Origin: Zygnema cylindricum
Lineage: Eukaryota; Streptophyta; Zygnematophyceae; Zygnematales; Zygnemataceae
Length of the DNA stretch: 26,876 nucleotides
Assembly: GCA_037447655.1 (NCBI GenBank)
Contig: JBBHKE010000588.1
Coordinates: 1-26,876 of the forward strand
Direction of reading: 5' to 3'
Part shown: positions 18,631-26,876 of the stretch, piece after piece
How the letters are laid out: every line of letters begins with the position of its first letter
Position numbering within the stretch: the stretch's first letter is position 1
Program-made: the position numbers and the translations under genes
The notes under the pieces: generated by a model
Told to the model about the DNA's origin: nothing
Seen by the model: only the letters and a program-made list of their open reading frames with translations
Database searches by the model: none

Positions 18631-19130
18631 TTAGATAAAATCTTGAAACACATGTTCACCGTTCTCTTTAATTCTTAACTGGTTTTCCAACGAGTTACAG
18701 CACTTGTGGGCAATGTCGTGCATAAAAAAATGATAATGCACCGAATTGGTGCAACTCTGCGTCAAAACCTGTGTGGCGGGAATAACTTTCAACAACCACA
18801 TTTTCCTCGCCTTAGGATCCTTCTGTTTCGGCTCCTCTCCACTAACGACCTTCCACAATTTTTTCAAAATTAAATATCTTCCAGATGGCATAAGTTTGAC
18901 CAATTGAAGATCACCTACTTTCTGACAATCCGGAAAATGTCTTCGTTCCCTATTTCATCGTCAAAATGAAAGACTTTTACTTTCTCCACTTTCTGTTTCC
19001 CTTTTTGTCTTTTTCTCTTACCCGTGTTCGCTTTCGAGAATATCATTGACTTTAGCACTTGAATCTGGTTCCTCTTTCACGTGCTTCTTTTTATGTTTTC
19101 TCTTTCTTCTCGGTTTGTACATTCTCCTCA
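18631..19130 (-). pseudogene. Decayed coding remnant, possibly copia Gag-like
   Basis: The minus frame at 18903-18631 reads LKKLWKVVSGEEPKQKDPKA and then ATQVLTQSCTNSVHY and AHKCCNSLENQ. The spacing 'LWxVVxGxExP...A...I..S.......AxxxWxxLE' is like copia Gag (UBN2). The expected Trp of the last motif is Cys here. Further upstream on the minus strand are Lys/Arg/Glu-rich stretches in two frames (PRRKRKHKKKHVKEEPDSS and GKRKRQKGKQKVEKVKVFHF), which suggest another decayed nuclear or gag-type protein. Stops and frame changes indicate a pseudogene. The Gag assignment is tentative. Confidence 0.35.
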
Positions 19131-19699
19131 ACATACTTCAATAAGTTTTCAGATAAATCTTAGAGACGGTCATCCAAAGTGGTGGCACCTATGAACCTCA
19201 CCCCTCAAATTGAGCTACTTCGATACTGAAAAATTTCTCACCAGGCTCACAAGACCACACTTCGAGATAAGGCAAATCTTACGAATGCATCGCTAGGGTC
19301 CGACGATCGCCAGATGGCGAATGCGTACTCCTCTTCTTCCTTCTTCACTCAATCACACTAATTGGGCAAGAGCCTGCTCTAATTCCAAATTTTAAGGTCT
19401 GCCTTACTCAAAATATCTCTTACTTCTTTTATTCCTCACTAAACCATCACTGCGTAACGGCCACAACGTTTTCCATTAACACAAGGGGAAAAATATTAAT
19501 GAAAAGAAAGGAACAAACGCACTTGCGTCTACCAAGACACATTTCACCGAAACATAACGTCCGTTGGACAAGAAACACAGTACTAAGTATTACGCACGAA
19601 ATAACGACGCACAAAACAACTAACATACATATAGAACCGAGTTAAACTTATTGACTTGAGCCTGGCTGACACTCCGATTCGCACAATGTATCCAAACAA
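19131..19699. other. No gene recognised
   Basis: About 570 bp. The minus strand contains short open stretches between stops, perhaps an extension of the decayed remnant at 18631-19130. No motif is recognised. Confidence 0.3.
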
Positions 19700-20115
19700 A
19701 GGTGAAGTTACCGCTTGTAAGGCTCGCATCATAGTTCAAAAGTAGGCGGTTTTATGGTAGGCCTTTGGTCGGCGCCTTTATCGTAAGTTGTGTTATGGGC
19801 TTTTCATGTGATCTTCTTAGATCGCTACTTTTATCAGGGACCGTCCGATCATCCGAATCTGACGGTATAAATAATTTGTTTTGGTCCGAATGTTTTAATT
19901 GGTCCAATTATTGGTTCGAACAATATGGGTCTTAAGGTCATATTGTATGTTTTACATACAATAGGCATATTGTATGGGCCTACTTTCACCTACTTTTAAA
20001 CTATGGTTCGCATCGCTCGTCCGTCGTTGATCGTATCTTCTTTGTCCACGTGTAACAATTTTACACATCCAGTGTGTGGCTTGATAGAATGAGCGATTGA
20101 TTCGCATATGAGAAA
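19700..20115 (+). repeat. Element X arm interrupted by a MITE
   Basis: Outside the MITE, 19700-19730 and 20005-20115 together match X at about 3640-3770. The matches are AAGTTAC...CTCGCATC on the left, then 'gttgatcgta', CCACGTGTAA, 'ttttacacatccagtg' and 'atga.cgattgattcg' on the right. The paralogue at 3665-3690 therefore shows the uninterrupted site. Confidence 0.55.
19731..20004. mobile_element. MITE with terminal inverted repeats and target-site duplication
   Basis: A 274-bp element with no coding capacity. Its left end is ATAGTTCAAAAGTAGG. The reverse complement of its right end is ATAGTTTAAAAGTAGG (15 of 16 positions equal). It is flanked by GGCTCGCATC (19721-19730) and GGTTCGCATC (20005-20014), a 10-bp near-perfect direct repeat that fits the 8-11 bp duplications of Mutator-like elements. 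A truncated relative is at 3090-3345. Superfamily assignment rests only on the duplication length. Confidence 0.75.
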
Positions 20116-20269
20116 AAACAAAAAATTAGGACAGTCAGAGTTGTCCCCTAAAATGTTGTAAAATCTAGGAATATCTCTATTAAACATGTTTTATAAAAAA
20201 ATGAAAGAAAAACATACGGATTGGTTAAAAAACGTACGACTTTTAAGAAACAACCTCATTTTCGCTTAA

Positions 20270-21240
20270 TATAGGCCCACCCTAAGTAGTCGGGCAGTCA
20301 AAGGAGCAATAACATAAATAGAAAGGGTGAAGTTCCCATAGCGGAAAAATGGGGTTTTTATAAAGGTCGTACTATTTTGTAGAGTGTAATTTTTTATTTT
20401 TTTGACTGAAAAAACATTTTTATTAAAGGATTGATTTTGATTCTCCAACGTAATGGCCGTAGACCTTGACCGTTGGTTTTTACGTTTCACAGATTCAGAT
20501 ACGCCATCCGTTGAACCTTTCAATTTGCGACAAGTGACCCCAATGAGTTACAAATTTTAGAGACTGAACGTATAACATTATTGCGCGTGGAAAACATAAA
20601 AAAATATCCACTATAAAAGCGTGATCGACTACCTATGCATGGCACAGGCCATGTGCCTTGCGCAAAGGTGGACCCGAGTCCACCGAAAGTCGCGAGAAAA
20701 TATTTGACGGAGGATATTCTTTGACGCTCCTTTTCCCATCCATTGACCATTTGATATTTGTTTACGCTTCTACAAATCTTAAGTTTTGTCCGCCAGTACA
20801 GATTTTTATTGAAATTTTGCGCTCGAAAAATCTTTAAACATTTTTTCATTTCATTTCACTATAAAGTTTCCTTTTAAAATATGAGCGTACAAATAATACA
20901 TTATAATACACCTCGTAAGAAGCAGTTTTGAACTCCACAGTTACAAATATTACGTTCACACTTTGTTTTCAAAGCTTCTTAGGGTTGTCGTCCATCAAGC
21001 AATTCCACTAGTTGTACGGACAAGTTTAATGGCAGTAATGTTTTTAGTTTTTATCACTTATCCAACAGGTCGTGCCACCAAGGTTCCTATCTCCTATGTG
21101 CTTTATTGTTATTGGAACCACGTAGGTTCATGTTAAGACAGTCGGGAATATTAAAATATTTGAAAAGCACTAAATCTGAATGTCGTATCTGTGGCGGACA
21201 GAATTTAAGATTTATAAAAACGTATTAGATTTTTATTTTT
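20270..21240. mobile_element. Diverged fold-back element X copy
   Basis: The order of similarities follows 7262-8530. Positions 20320-20510 resemble 7262-7500 ('gggtgaa.ttccat', 'aatggggtt.tt', 'gattctccaa'). Positions 20580-20760 weakly resemble the left arm ('gcgcgtggaaa', then 'tgacgctcctttt.ccatccattgac'). Positions 21005-21045 resemble the loop, inverted (GTACGG...GTTTAATGGCAGTAA). Positions 21050-21230 resemble the right arm ('caggtcgtg.c', 'cacgtaggttcatgtta', 'aaaagcactaaatctgaa'). No proteins are recognised, and the minus frames in this interval are not convincing. Confidence 0.45.
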
Positions 21241-21249
21241 TGTACGCAC

Positions 21250-21822
21250 GTACTTTATCACTATACAAATGTTGGTTTTTGGTGCGATTCCGGGCGATTC
21301 TCCAGTACATTGATTTGCTTTGAATTGTGTGTATATGATAGACGAATCCGTTTGGTTAGCATAGGCGATATTTTTGGGAGGGGTATCGTAGCGGGATTAT
21401 ATCAGTTTTACAGTTTGCAGTTTCTGTTCGCAGTTTGCAGTTTTTGTCAAGGACATGCACTAGTTCCCCACGTCTTATTGTGCGGTGAACATTATTTGAC
21501 TGCCACTTAGTGAGTGTGCTAGCTTTAGGATATTTAGTTGTGTGTCTAGGATCAATCAATTACCATTCACAGGGAAAAAGACAGAACACAAATCCAACTT
21601 TATTGATCGAGACAATTTGTTCACTTTGTTTTTACATCAATTGTACTTCTATTCTTATAATGAAAAGAAACAAATATGTCTAAAGCTACTCTGTGTTTGT
21701 CCTATCTCTACACACTCTAAACTCTAATCACGCTGCTCGGTAACTTGTCATATTCGAGTCTGGTGTTCTTCTACTTCGGTATCGGAAGTTTGTTGCACTA
21801 ATTTTTATCTCTCTCGCTCGTA
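21250..21822 (+). other. Possible 5' LTR/leader of the plus-strand copia
   Basis: This precedes the gag ATG. CGGTATCGGAAG at about 21775 weakly resembles the initiator-tRNA primer site TGGTATCAGAGC used by many copia elements (8 of 12 positions). The sequence before it has CTCTACACACTCTAAAC-type R/U5-like composition. No second copy of this stretch is in the window, so the LTR is not proven. Confidence 0.3.
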
Positions 21823-24595
21823 ATGGCCGATCCCGCATATCAGGTTACACGCCCACCAGGCTCACTACACAAGTTTGAAGGCGCCAACTATTAATTATGG
21901 AGGTGTAGGGAGGAGGCTGCTCTAGAAAAGAGAAATTGTCTTGCAATCGTACTCGGAATTGAGAAGCATCCCACTGCTGCAGATGCTGCAAACCCAACAG
22001 ATGCAGAAAGAAAGAAAAAAAGAAAATCAGTGATTGAGACGTGAGAGAGATCCGAGGCAAAAACATTTTGATAAGGGGACTAGCAGACAACATACTGAGA
22101 AATGTCACGAGACTCAAGACATCAGCCGAGATGTGGTTATCGTTGGAAACCACTCATAAGCTTTCAGAGATGACAGCTCGCATCAAGTTGGGGAAGACAT
22201 TAATGACAACCATCTATCAGGACGGAATGTCCATGGAGGCTTATGCCTCCTCCCATTACGCCAATTTGATGGCCGAAGCTGACGAAGTTGGCTTCACACT
22301 TCCCAACAATACGAAAACCACTTTCCTCATGCTTTCCCTCCTAGTGGAGTACAAACCAATTCTTACCTGGATCAGAAAGATGTAAACTCATGGAAGTGGA
22401 ATGAGGTTGTTGAGGCGCTCCTGAAAGATGAGTTCAACACCAAAATCATGATAAGTAGTGAGTCTATTGCCAAAATCTCAGCGTACGCTTCATGCAAACA
22501 TGGAAACAAAGAGAGGTAAGATCAAAATCGCGTTAGAAAAGCAGACAGAAAATATTTTTATTGCGATAAAAAGGGTCATTTTAACTTGGTGTGCTAAAAA
22601 CACTCCTATGACAAACTACATGGGAAAGTAGACGAGACAAGAAAGGAGAAGGAGATTGTCACCTCACAAGGAATGATGGCGTGTTCCATCGCAACCAGCA
22701 ATGGCCACTGGATGGTGGACACAGGTGCATCTGAGCACATGTGTTTCAAGCGAGAGTGGTTTTCCAACTTTTGTGATATCTGTCTTTCGAGGATCTTCAT
22801 AGGAGAAAACCACAGCTCACATGCCACAGGAAAAAGAGACATTCAAATAGAGGCGTTAGTGAATGGTCGAAGCATTACACGAGTTTGGCAAAAGCAAGGA
22901 AAAATTAAACTCAGGAGTGATAGAGTTAGAATCGCAGAAGGCGAACTAATGGCGGGTAGAAATTACCGTCTGAAATGCAGTCAAAAACCTAGAGGTCTTG
23001 CACTTGCCGCAAGCGCAGTTATTCCAAAATCACGTGAGGAGAATGCACCTAATTTACAATATGCAGATGTGCAGAAATGATAATTGTCAGTTGAGAAGTC
23101 TAGAATGGTACACAAAACTGAGCGAGGTCACAACATGCCCAACTACAATTGAATGTTGTGGCATCGTAGATTGGGACATCTCCAAACAAATGGCATGAGA
23201 AAACTAGTGAAAGGTCAACTTGATTACAGATTAGGACTTAATAGTCTGACCGACTCACTAGATCCATGTCGTGGCTGTGAATGGGGTAAATTGCATTGTC
23301 TTCCTTTTCCTAAAGACGGACGAAGACGAGCTACTTAGCCACTCGAGCTTGTCCACTAGGATGTGTGGGGAGCGACGAAAGTCAAATACAAGCTACTCAG
23401 CTTCTCAAACTTGTCCACTCAGATGTGTGGGGATCAACAAAAGTCAAATCCTCTAGTGGAAAAAGATATGTTGTTACTTTTATTAAGGATTATTCAAAGA
23501 TGACCCAATTCTACCTACTCAGGCACAAGAGGGAGGTATTGAAATGCTTTAAGCTATATAAGGCTATGGCTGAAAAAAAGCATGGAAAGTCAATCATTCG
23601 TTTGAGAAGCAATAATGGAGGAGAGTACTTATCCTCAGAATTTAAGAGCTTCCTTGCCTCTGAAGGAATCGAACATCAACTAACGACTCCAAGCACGCCT
23701 CGGCAGAATGGTGTTGCCGAACGGATGAATCACACACTTAATACGATGACACTTAGCATGATGGCTACTCATCAAACAAGCTTCGAATTTAGCGGAGATG
23801 CTATGTGTACAACTGTGTACTTGCGCAACAGATGTCCAACATCTGCGTTAGAGAATGCAACCCCCTTTGAGGAAAGGCAGGCCAACTATCTCTCACCTGA
23901 AAGTATTTTGAAGCTATGCATACGTCCATGACCATGCAAACAAAGGAGCGAAATTGGCCCCAATAGTAAAAGAAAAAATATTCGTAGGCTATGAGGAACG
24001 TAGAAAAGCTTTCAGAATATTCAACACTCAATCTCGAACTATCATGATAAGAAGAGATGTGAAATTTGCAGAGAGAGAAATTTGCATGAAATGACGTGCA
24101 TGGCAAATGTGGGAGAAAACAAGGGGAAAATTACTCCCCCTCGTTTTATGACTTGTCACTAAGCGATGATAAGTCTGCCAAAGAGGAGAGAGCAAAGACA
24201 AACGAATCTCTAGGTGAATCAAATTTCTTTGAAACCAAAATCGGGGTTTCACCACATGCACAAAAAACGAGCATCGAGAGTTAAAACAATTACAAAGAAA
24301 TCGCTGAACTGAGGAAACGGAAAAAAAAGGTGTAGCTAAAACAAAAGAAACAAAGAAAAAAACAGCACTTCAAAAACCTACCTCAAAGGCTCTTGGAAGA
24401 GGCTTTAGGAAGAGGCATTAGCAAGACCGGAAAAACCGCCAACTAAGTTTGGAGAGTGGTACGATACCACCAACTTTCCATGAAAGAAGTTCGTTGGGAT
24501 GGCACAAGCCAAAGATCCTGTAACGCTCCATCAAGCTCTTGATAGGGAGGATGGGGAAAAGTGGAAGGCCGCAATGAATGAAGAAATTGAAACTC
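21823..24595 (+). pseudogene. Decayed copia gag-pol polyprotein
   Basis: Starts at ATG 21823. Domains in order: Gag MADPAYQVTRPPGSLHKFEG, a stop at the position after ANY, then 22041-22385 RGKNILIRGLADN to LVEYKP; a zinc knuckle YFYCDKKGHFNLVC (about 22545-22587) with the first Cys replaced by Tyr; protease WMVDTGASEHM (about 22711-22743); the pre-integrase region LWHRRLGHL (about 23154); integrase LVHSDVWG...STPRQNGVAERM (23400-23730); VHDHANKGAKLAPIVKEKIFVGYEE (about 23925-24000); and RT start DPVTLHQALDREDGEKW to MNEEIETL (24514-24597). Stops, frameshifts, a 62-bp duplication and a changed catalytic residue show it is dead. It stops in early RT where the minus-oriented LTR3 begins. Confidence 0.85.
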
Positions 24596-25623
24596 TGAGG
24601 CCTCCATAGGCCCTCAGAATATGCAACTTATTAAGCCTCTAAGATAACACTGACCCCTTTCTCTTCACAAAGAATAATTACCACCTTGGCAAGTAAGAAC
24701 TCTCACCAGCCTCACTCTTGTGAAGACAAGACTCACTTGAGTCAATAGCAAAAAAAATGAAGTAATTTGCTCCCTTGAGCTGTGAATTATAGATGGTCAA
24801 AGATGCCATTTTGCACAAAAGCACACTGGGAGAGAGGCAGCTAACTAAGTTTCGGATAAGTCCTAAACCCCTCTCTAAACCCTTTTCTACTAGAGTAGGT
24901 CACCAATCTCAATATTGTAAAGTACAAAAAGGTACTGGTGTCAGTGTACTTTCTCTACAACCATTCTACGGCATGGCCAAAGAATTGACGCCTGCAATAT
25001 GTAGACTTTAGGTGCTCTTCGGAGATGCGGCAAGCCAAAGAGGTATCGCCACGTGTCACTTGGTGTGGCTATGACCGAAAACCACCAAAGCGCCCATTCC
25101 GCGATTTTCACTCCCAGCGTGACCGTCCGATCCAAACCGACTTTCAATTCTAGCCGTTGAAACAAATGTGCGATATATTTGTTTCGTGCGGTACTTAATG
25201 TACAACGAACTCTATGCTGTGAAGTCCATTCTTTTAGTAAAATGGAATTCCCAACGTATCAATGTTTAAATAGGTATCGCACCTTATATATCTCAACACT
25301 CGTCCAAGGCTATAGGACAAAACTAACGGCTACCGGCCACTCCGACGGACGGTAGTTACCACGATCAAATGACGGACGGTAGGTACCACAATCAAATCCT
25401 AGTTCCGGCAGCCTTTTTTTGGTAAGTCTAAATTGGTCTGCCATTTGTCTCCCTGGAAAAACTAGACTGCCATGGCTCTAACTCCCTCCCTAGTCTTCAA
25501 TGACTGCGACAAGTGTGGGGACTTGAGAGTGGAGTAAGAGGCAGGCTGCCTTCTCTTCTTTACTCTTTTATTTTACACTAATCAGACATAGGAGATACTT
25601 AACTGAAGCCAATAATTTCTACA
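24596..25623 (-). repeat. Copia 3' LTR (LTR3), minus orientation
   Basis: About 1.03 kb, similar to LTR1 throughout. Read on the minus strand it begins TGTAGAAATTATTGGCTTCA, preceded by a purine-rich AAATAAGGGGAG polypurine-tract candidate, and ends near CTATGGAGGCCTCA. A TATATAAGG-type box lies at about 25292-25284 on the minus strand. RNase H coding sequence of the same orientation lies immediately upstream, so this is the 3' LTR of a minus-strand element that interrupts the plus-strand copia. Confidence 0.75.
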
Positions 25624-25639
25624 CTCCCCTTATTTTCTG

Positions 25640-25990
25640 GTCACTTTTTAATTTAAGGCCACACTTCTCCCTACATAAAATTGATTTAGGAGAGTGTATA
25701 GGTTTAGTTATCATGTCTACTACCATCTCCCTATCTCATCTGTACTCTAAACTTAGTATCTTGTTCTCTACCTTTTATTCAACAAAACTTAGTCTAATAT
25801 CCATGTGTTTGGCTTTGAAGTGGTGTTTGGGACTAGCAGAAATAGCAATGGCCGCTCGATTATCACAAAAGATTTTCTGCACACCACACTTAAGATGACC
25901 AAGCTCACCAAGCAAATACTTGACCCATATCAATTATTTTAAAGATGAGCAAGAGTCCATATAATCAACCTCTATGGTGGACTTTGTTGT
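25640..25990 (-). pseudogene. Copia RNase H domain, broken
   Basis: Minus-strand translation gives STIEVDYMDSCSSLK, a stop, LIWVKYLLGELGHLKCG, then FCDNRAAIAISASPKHH, FKAKHMDIRLSFVE, a stop, and MVVDMITKPIHSPK and REKCGL. These are the standard copia RNase H signatures: STxEAEY, CDNxxAI, KHxDIRYHFVRE, and xADxxTKPL near the end of pol. Several in-frame stops show decay. It is followed by the polypurine-like stretch and LTR3. Confidence 0.75.
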
Positions 25991-26490
25991 CCATAGCCAT
26001 TTCCAGCCATAGATTTACCTTGAGAAGCACCACAGAATACCCCAAAAACAGCCTACTTTGAATCCACTCAGAATTCTACAAAATTGACAAAAAAAATATG
26101 AAACTACATAAACAGATATTTGCTAGGTAACTTAGTATTCCCACAAAATTTCATATAAAATTACAAAATAGAATTATTACATCACCCAGTCAAAATTGCA
26201 AAAAAGCAGTTTGCCATAACTTTGATTAATCAGACCAACTTCACAATGAAGCCCCAAACATAAAAGAACTAGACTAGGTCTGAAAATTTGCCACAATATT
26301 ACCAATACAAAAAGGAACATACATGCAAAATTCCAGATAATTGTGCCACAGATCTAAGAGAAATCCTCAGATAAAATCACCAAAGATGACCAAAAACAGA
26401 TTTTAGTACTGAAAGTTCCTAAGTCCAAAAATTGACTAAGAATATATCCCTGACAGGTAAGCATACCTTCAGTATTCCTTCGTCATACCT
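25991..26490. other. Unrecognised segment between RNase H and RT remnants
   Basis: About 500 bp, AT-rich and full of stops, standing where the second half of RT and the RT-RNase H connection would be. It is either an insertion with replacement or very decayed. 'gcatacctt' words occur at its right end. No domain is recognised. Confidence 0.35.
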
Positions 26491-26775
26491 TCGGATTTTA
26501 GGCCATAGAGAAACTTGATCGATTGGCATACCTTGCTCTCCTCTCCTTGCTCCACGAATTCCAGGGGGTTGTCAAATGAAGATCTCCTCATCTAGCTCAC
26601 CATGCAACAAGGTTATCTTGATGTCCATCTCGTGCACTTCTATGTCTTCCGCTACCGCAAGTGACAACGATACGGACTGAGGGGAATCTGACGAGCCGAG
26701 CAAAGGTTTCCGCATAGTCGATTCCCTCTTTCTAAGTGAACCCTTTGGCAACTAACTAAGCCTTATAACGTTAAA
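26491..26775 (-). pseudogene. Copia reverse transcriptase remnant
   Basis: Minus-strand translation gives AKGFT, a stop, KEGIDYAETFARLVRFPSVRI, then after a frame change SLAVAEDIEVHEMDIK, LLHGELDEEIFI, a stop, QPLEFVEQGEESKVCQSIKF and LYGLK. These match the RVT_2 core of copia elements (AKGFxQxxGIDYxETFAPVV, HxMDVKTAFLxGxLxEEI, QPxGF, KSLYGLKQ). It belongs with LTR3 and the RNase H remnant to one minus-strand element. Confidence 0.75.
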
Positions 26776-26834
26776 TAGTGTAATTTGGGTTGAGTTTTAG
26801 TTTTAGTACCCACTTACACCCAATTCGCTTTCGG

Positions 26835-26876
26835 TCCCTCTCTCTCCCTCTCACTCTATCTCTCTCTCTCCCTCTC
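26835..26876. repeat. CT-rich microsatellite at window edge
   Basis: CCCTCTCTCTCCCTCTCACTC-type sequence reaching the right edge, similar in composition to the tracts in the HIPL introns. Confidence 0.8.

Noticed and set aside
20266-20849. Two minus-strand ORFs of 85 and 109 codons
   Set aside because: They overlap sequence similar to fold-back element X and show no recognisable protein features.
22041-22385. Separate small gene in the copia region
   Set aside because: It is the middle of copia Gag (UBN2-like), continued in other frames on both sides; the break is a frameshift.
386-25623. LTR1 and LTR3 as the two ends of one 25-kb element
   Set aside because: Both are in minus orientation, but gag follows LTR1 to the left and RNase H precedes LTR3 to the right, so they belong to different elements. 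The HIPL gene also lies between them.

Overview
The window looks like nuclear DNA of a streptophyte (a land plant or charophyte-grade alga). The one recognisable host gene is an intron-containing HIPL-type gene (plant HHIP-like, glucose/sorbosone-dehydrogenase beta-propeller fold). The rest is mostly decayed Ty1/copia retrotransposons, inverted-repeat (fold-back) elements, a MITE, satellites and polypurine/polypyrimidine tracts. I cannot name the genus. There are no bacterial features (operons, Shine-Dalgarno sites, CRISPR), and I recognised no tRNA or rRNA genes.

Layout. 1-1442: minus-strand copia 5' LTR and the start of its gag, running off the left edge. 1443-3089: an unrecognised minus-strand ORF and half of a dispersed repeat (called Y here). 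3090-3978: a truncated MITE copy joined to a copy of element X. 3979-5220: a plus-oriented LTR, apparently solo. 5330-5530: the other half of Y. 5540-7260: no recognised gene. 7262-8530: a long fold-back made of two head-to-head X copies. 8770-9005: a CCCT-rich tract. 9091-16730: the HIPL gene on the plus strand in six proposed exons, with introns holding a purine tract, a 21-bp minisatellite, CT tracts and degenerate copies of two of the gene's own exons. 17150-17820: a fuller Y copy. 18630-19130: a decayed minus-strand coding remnant. 19700-21240: diverged X sequences with a complete MITE inserted. 21823-24595: a decayed plus-strand copia element, cut off in reverse transcriptase by the LTR of a minus-strand copia whose RNase H and RT remnants reach the right edge.

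The HIPL model is the strongest call. Five exons (11664-11929, 13486-13714, 14055-14299, 14691-14919, 16483-16730) have GT/AG borders and compatible phases. They encode one propeller-type protein with plant HIPL hallmarks. A signal-peptide-like first exon at 9091-9178 is phase-compatible and closes a 1305-nt, 434-codon frame, but it is less certain. Plant HIPL proteins usually carry an N-terminal cysteine-rich region, which I could not find.

The most unusual structure is inside the HIPL introns. The last intron carries three diverged copies of the tail of exon 5 together with its splice donor. They keep the peptide pattern K-R/K-S/T-C-L through synonymous changes. The second intron carries two similar copies of part of exon 3. 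I call these 'exon echoes'. They could be relics of repeated local duplication, former alternative exons, or decoy splice sites.
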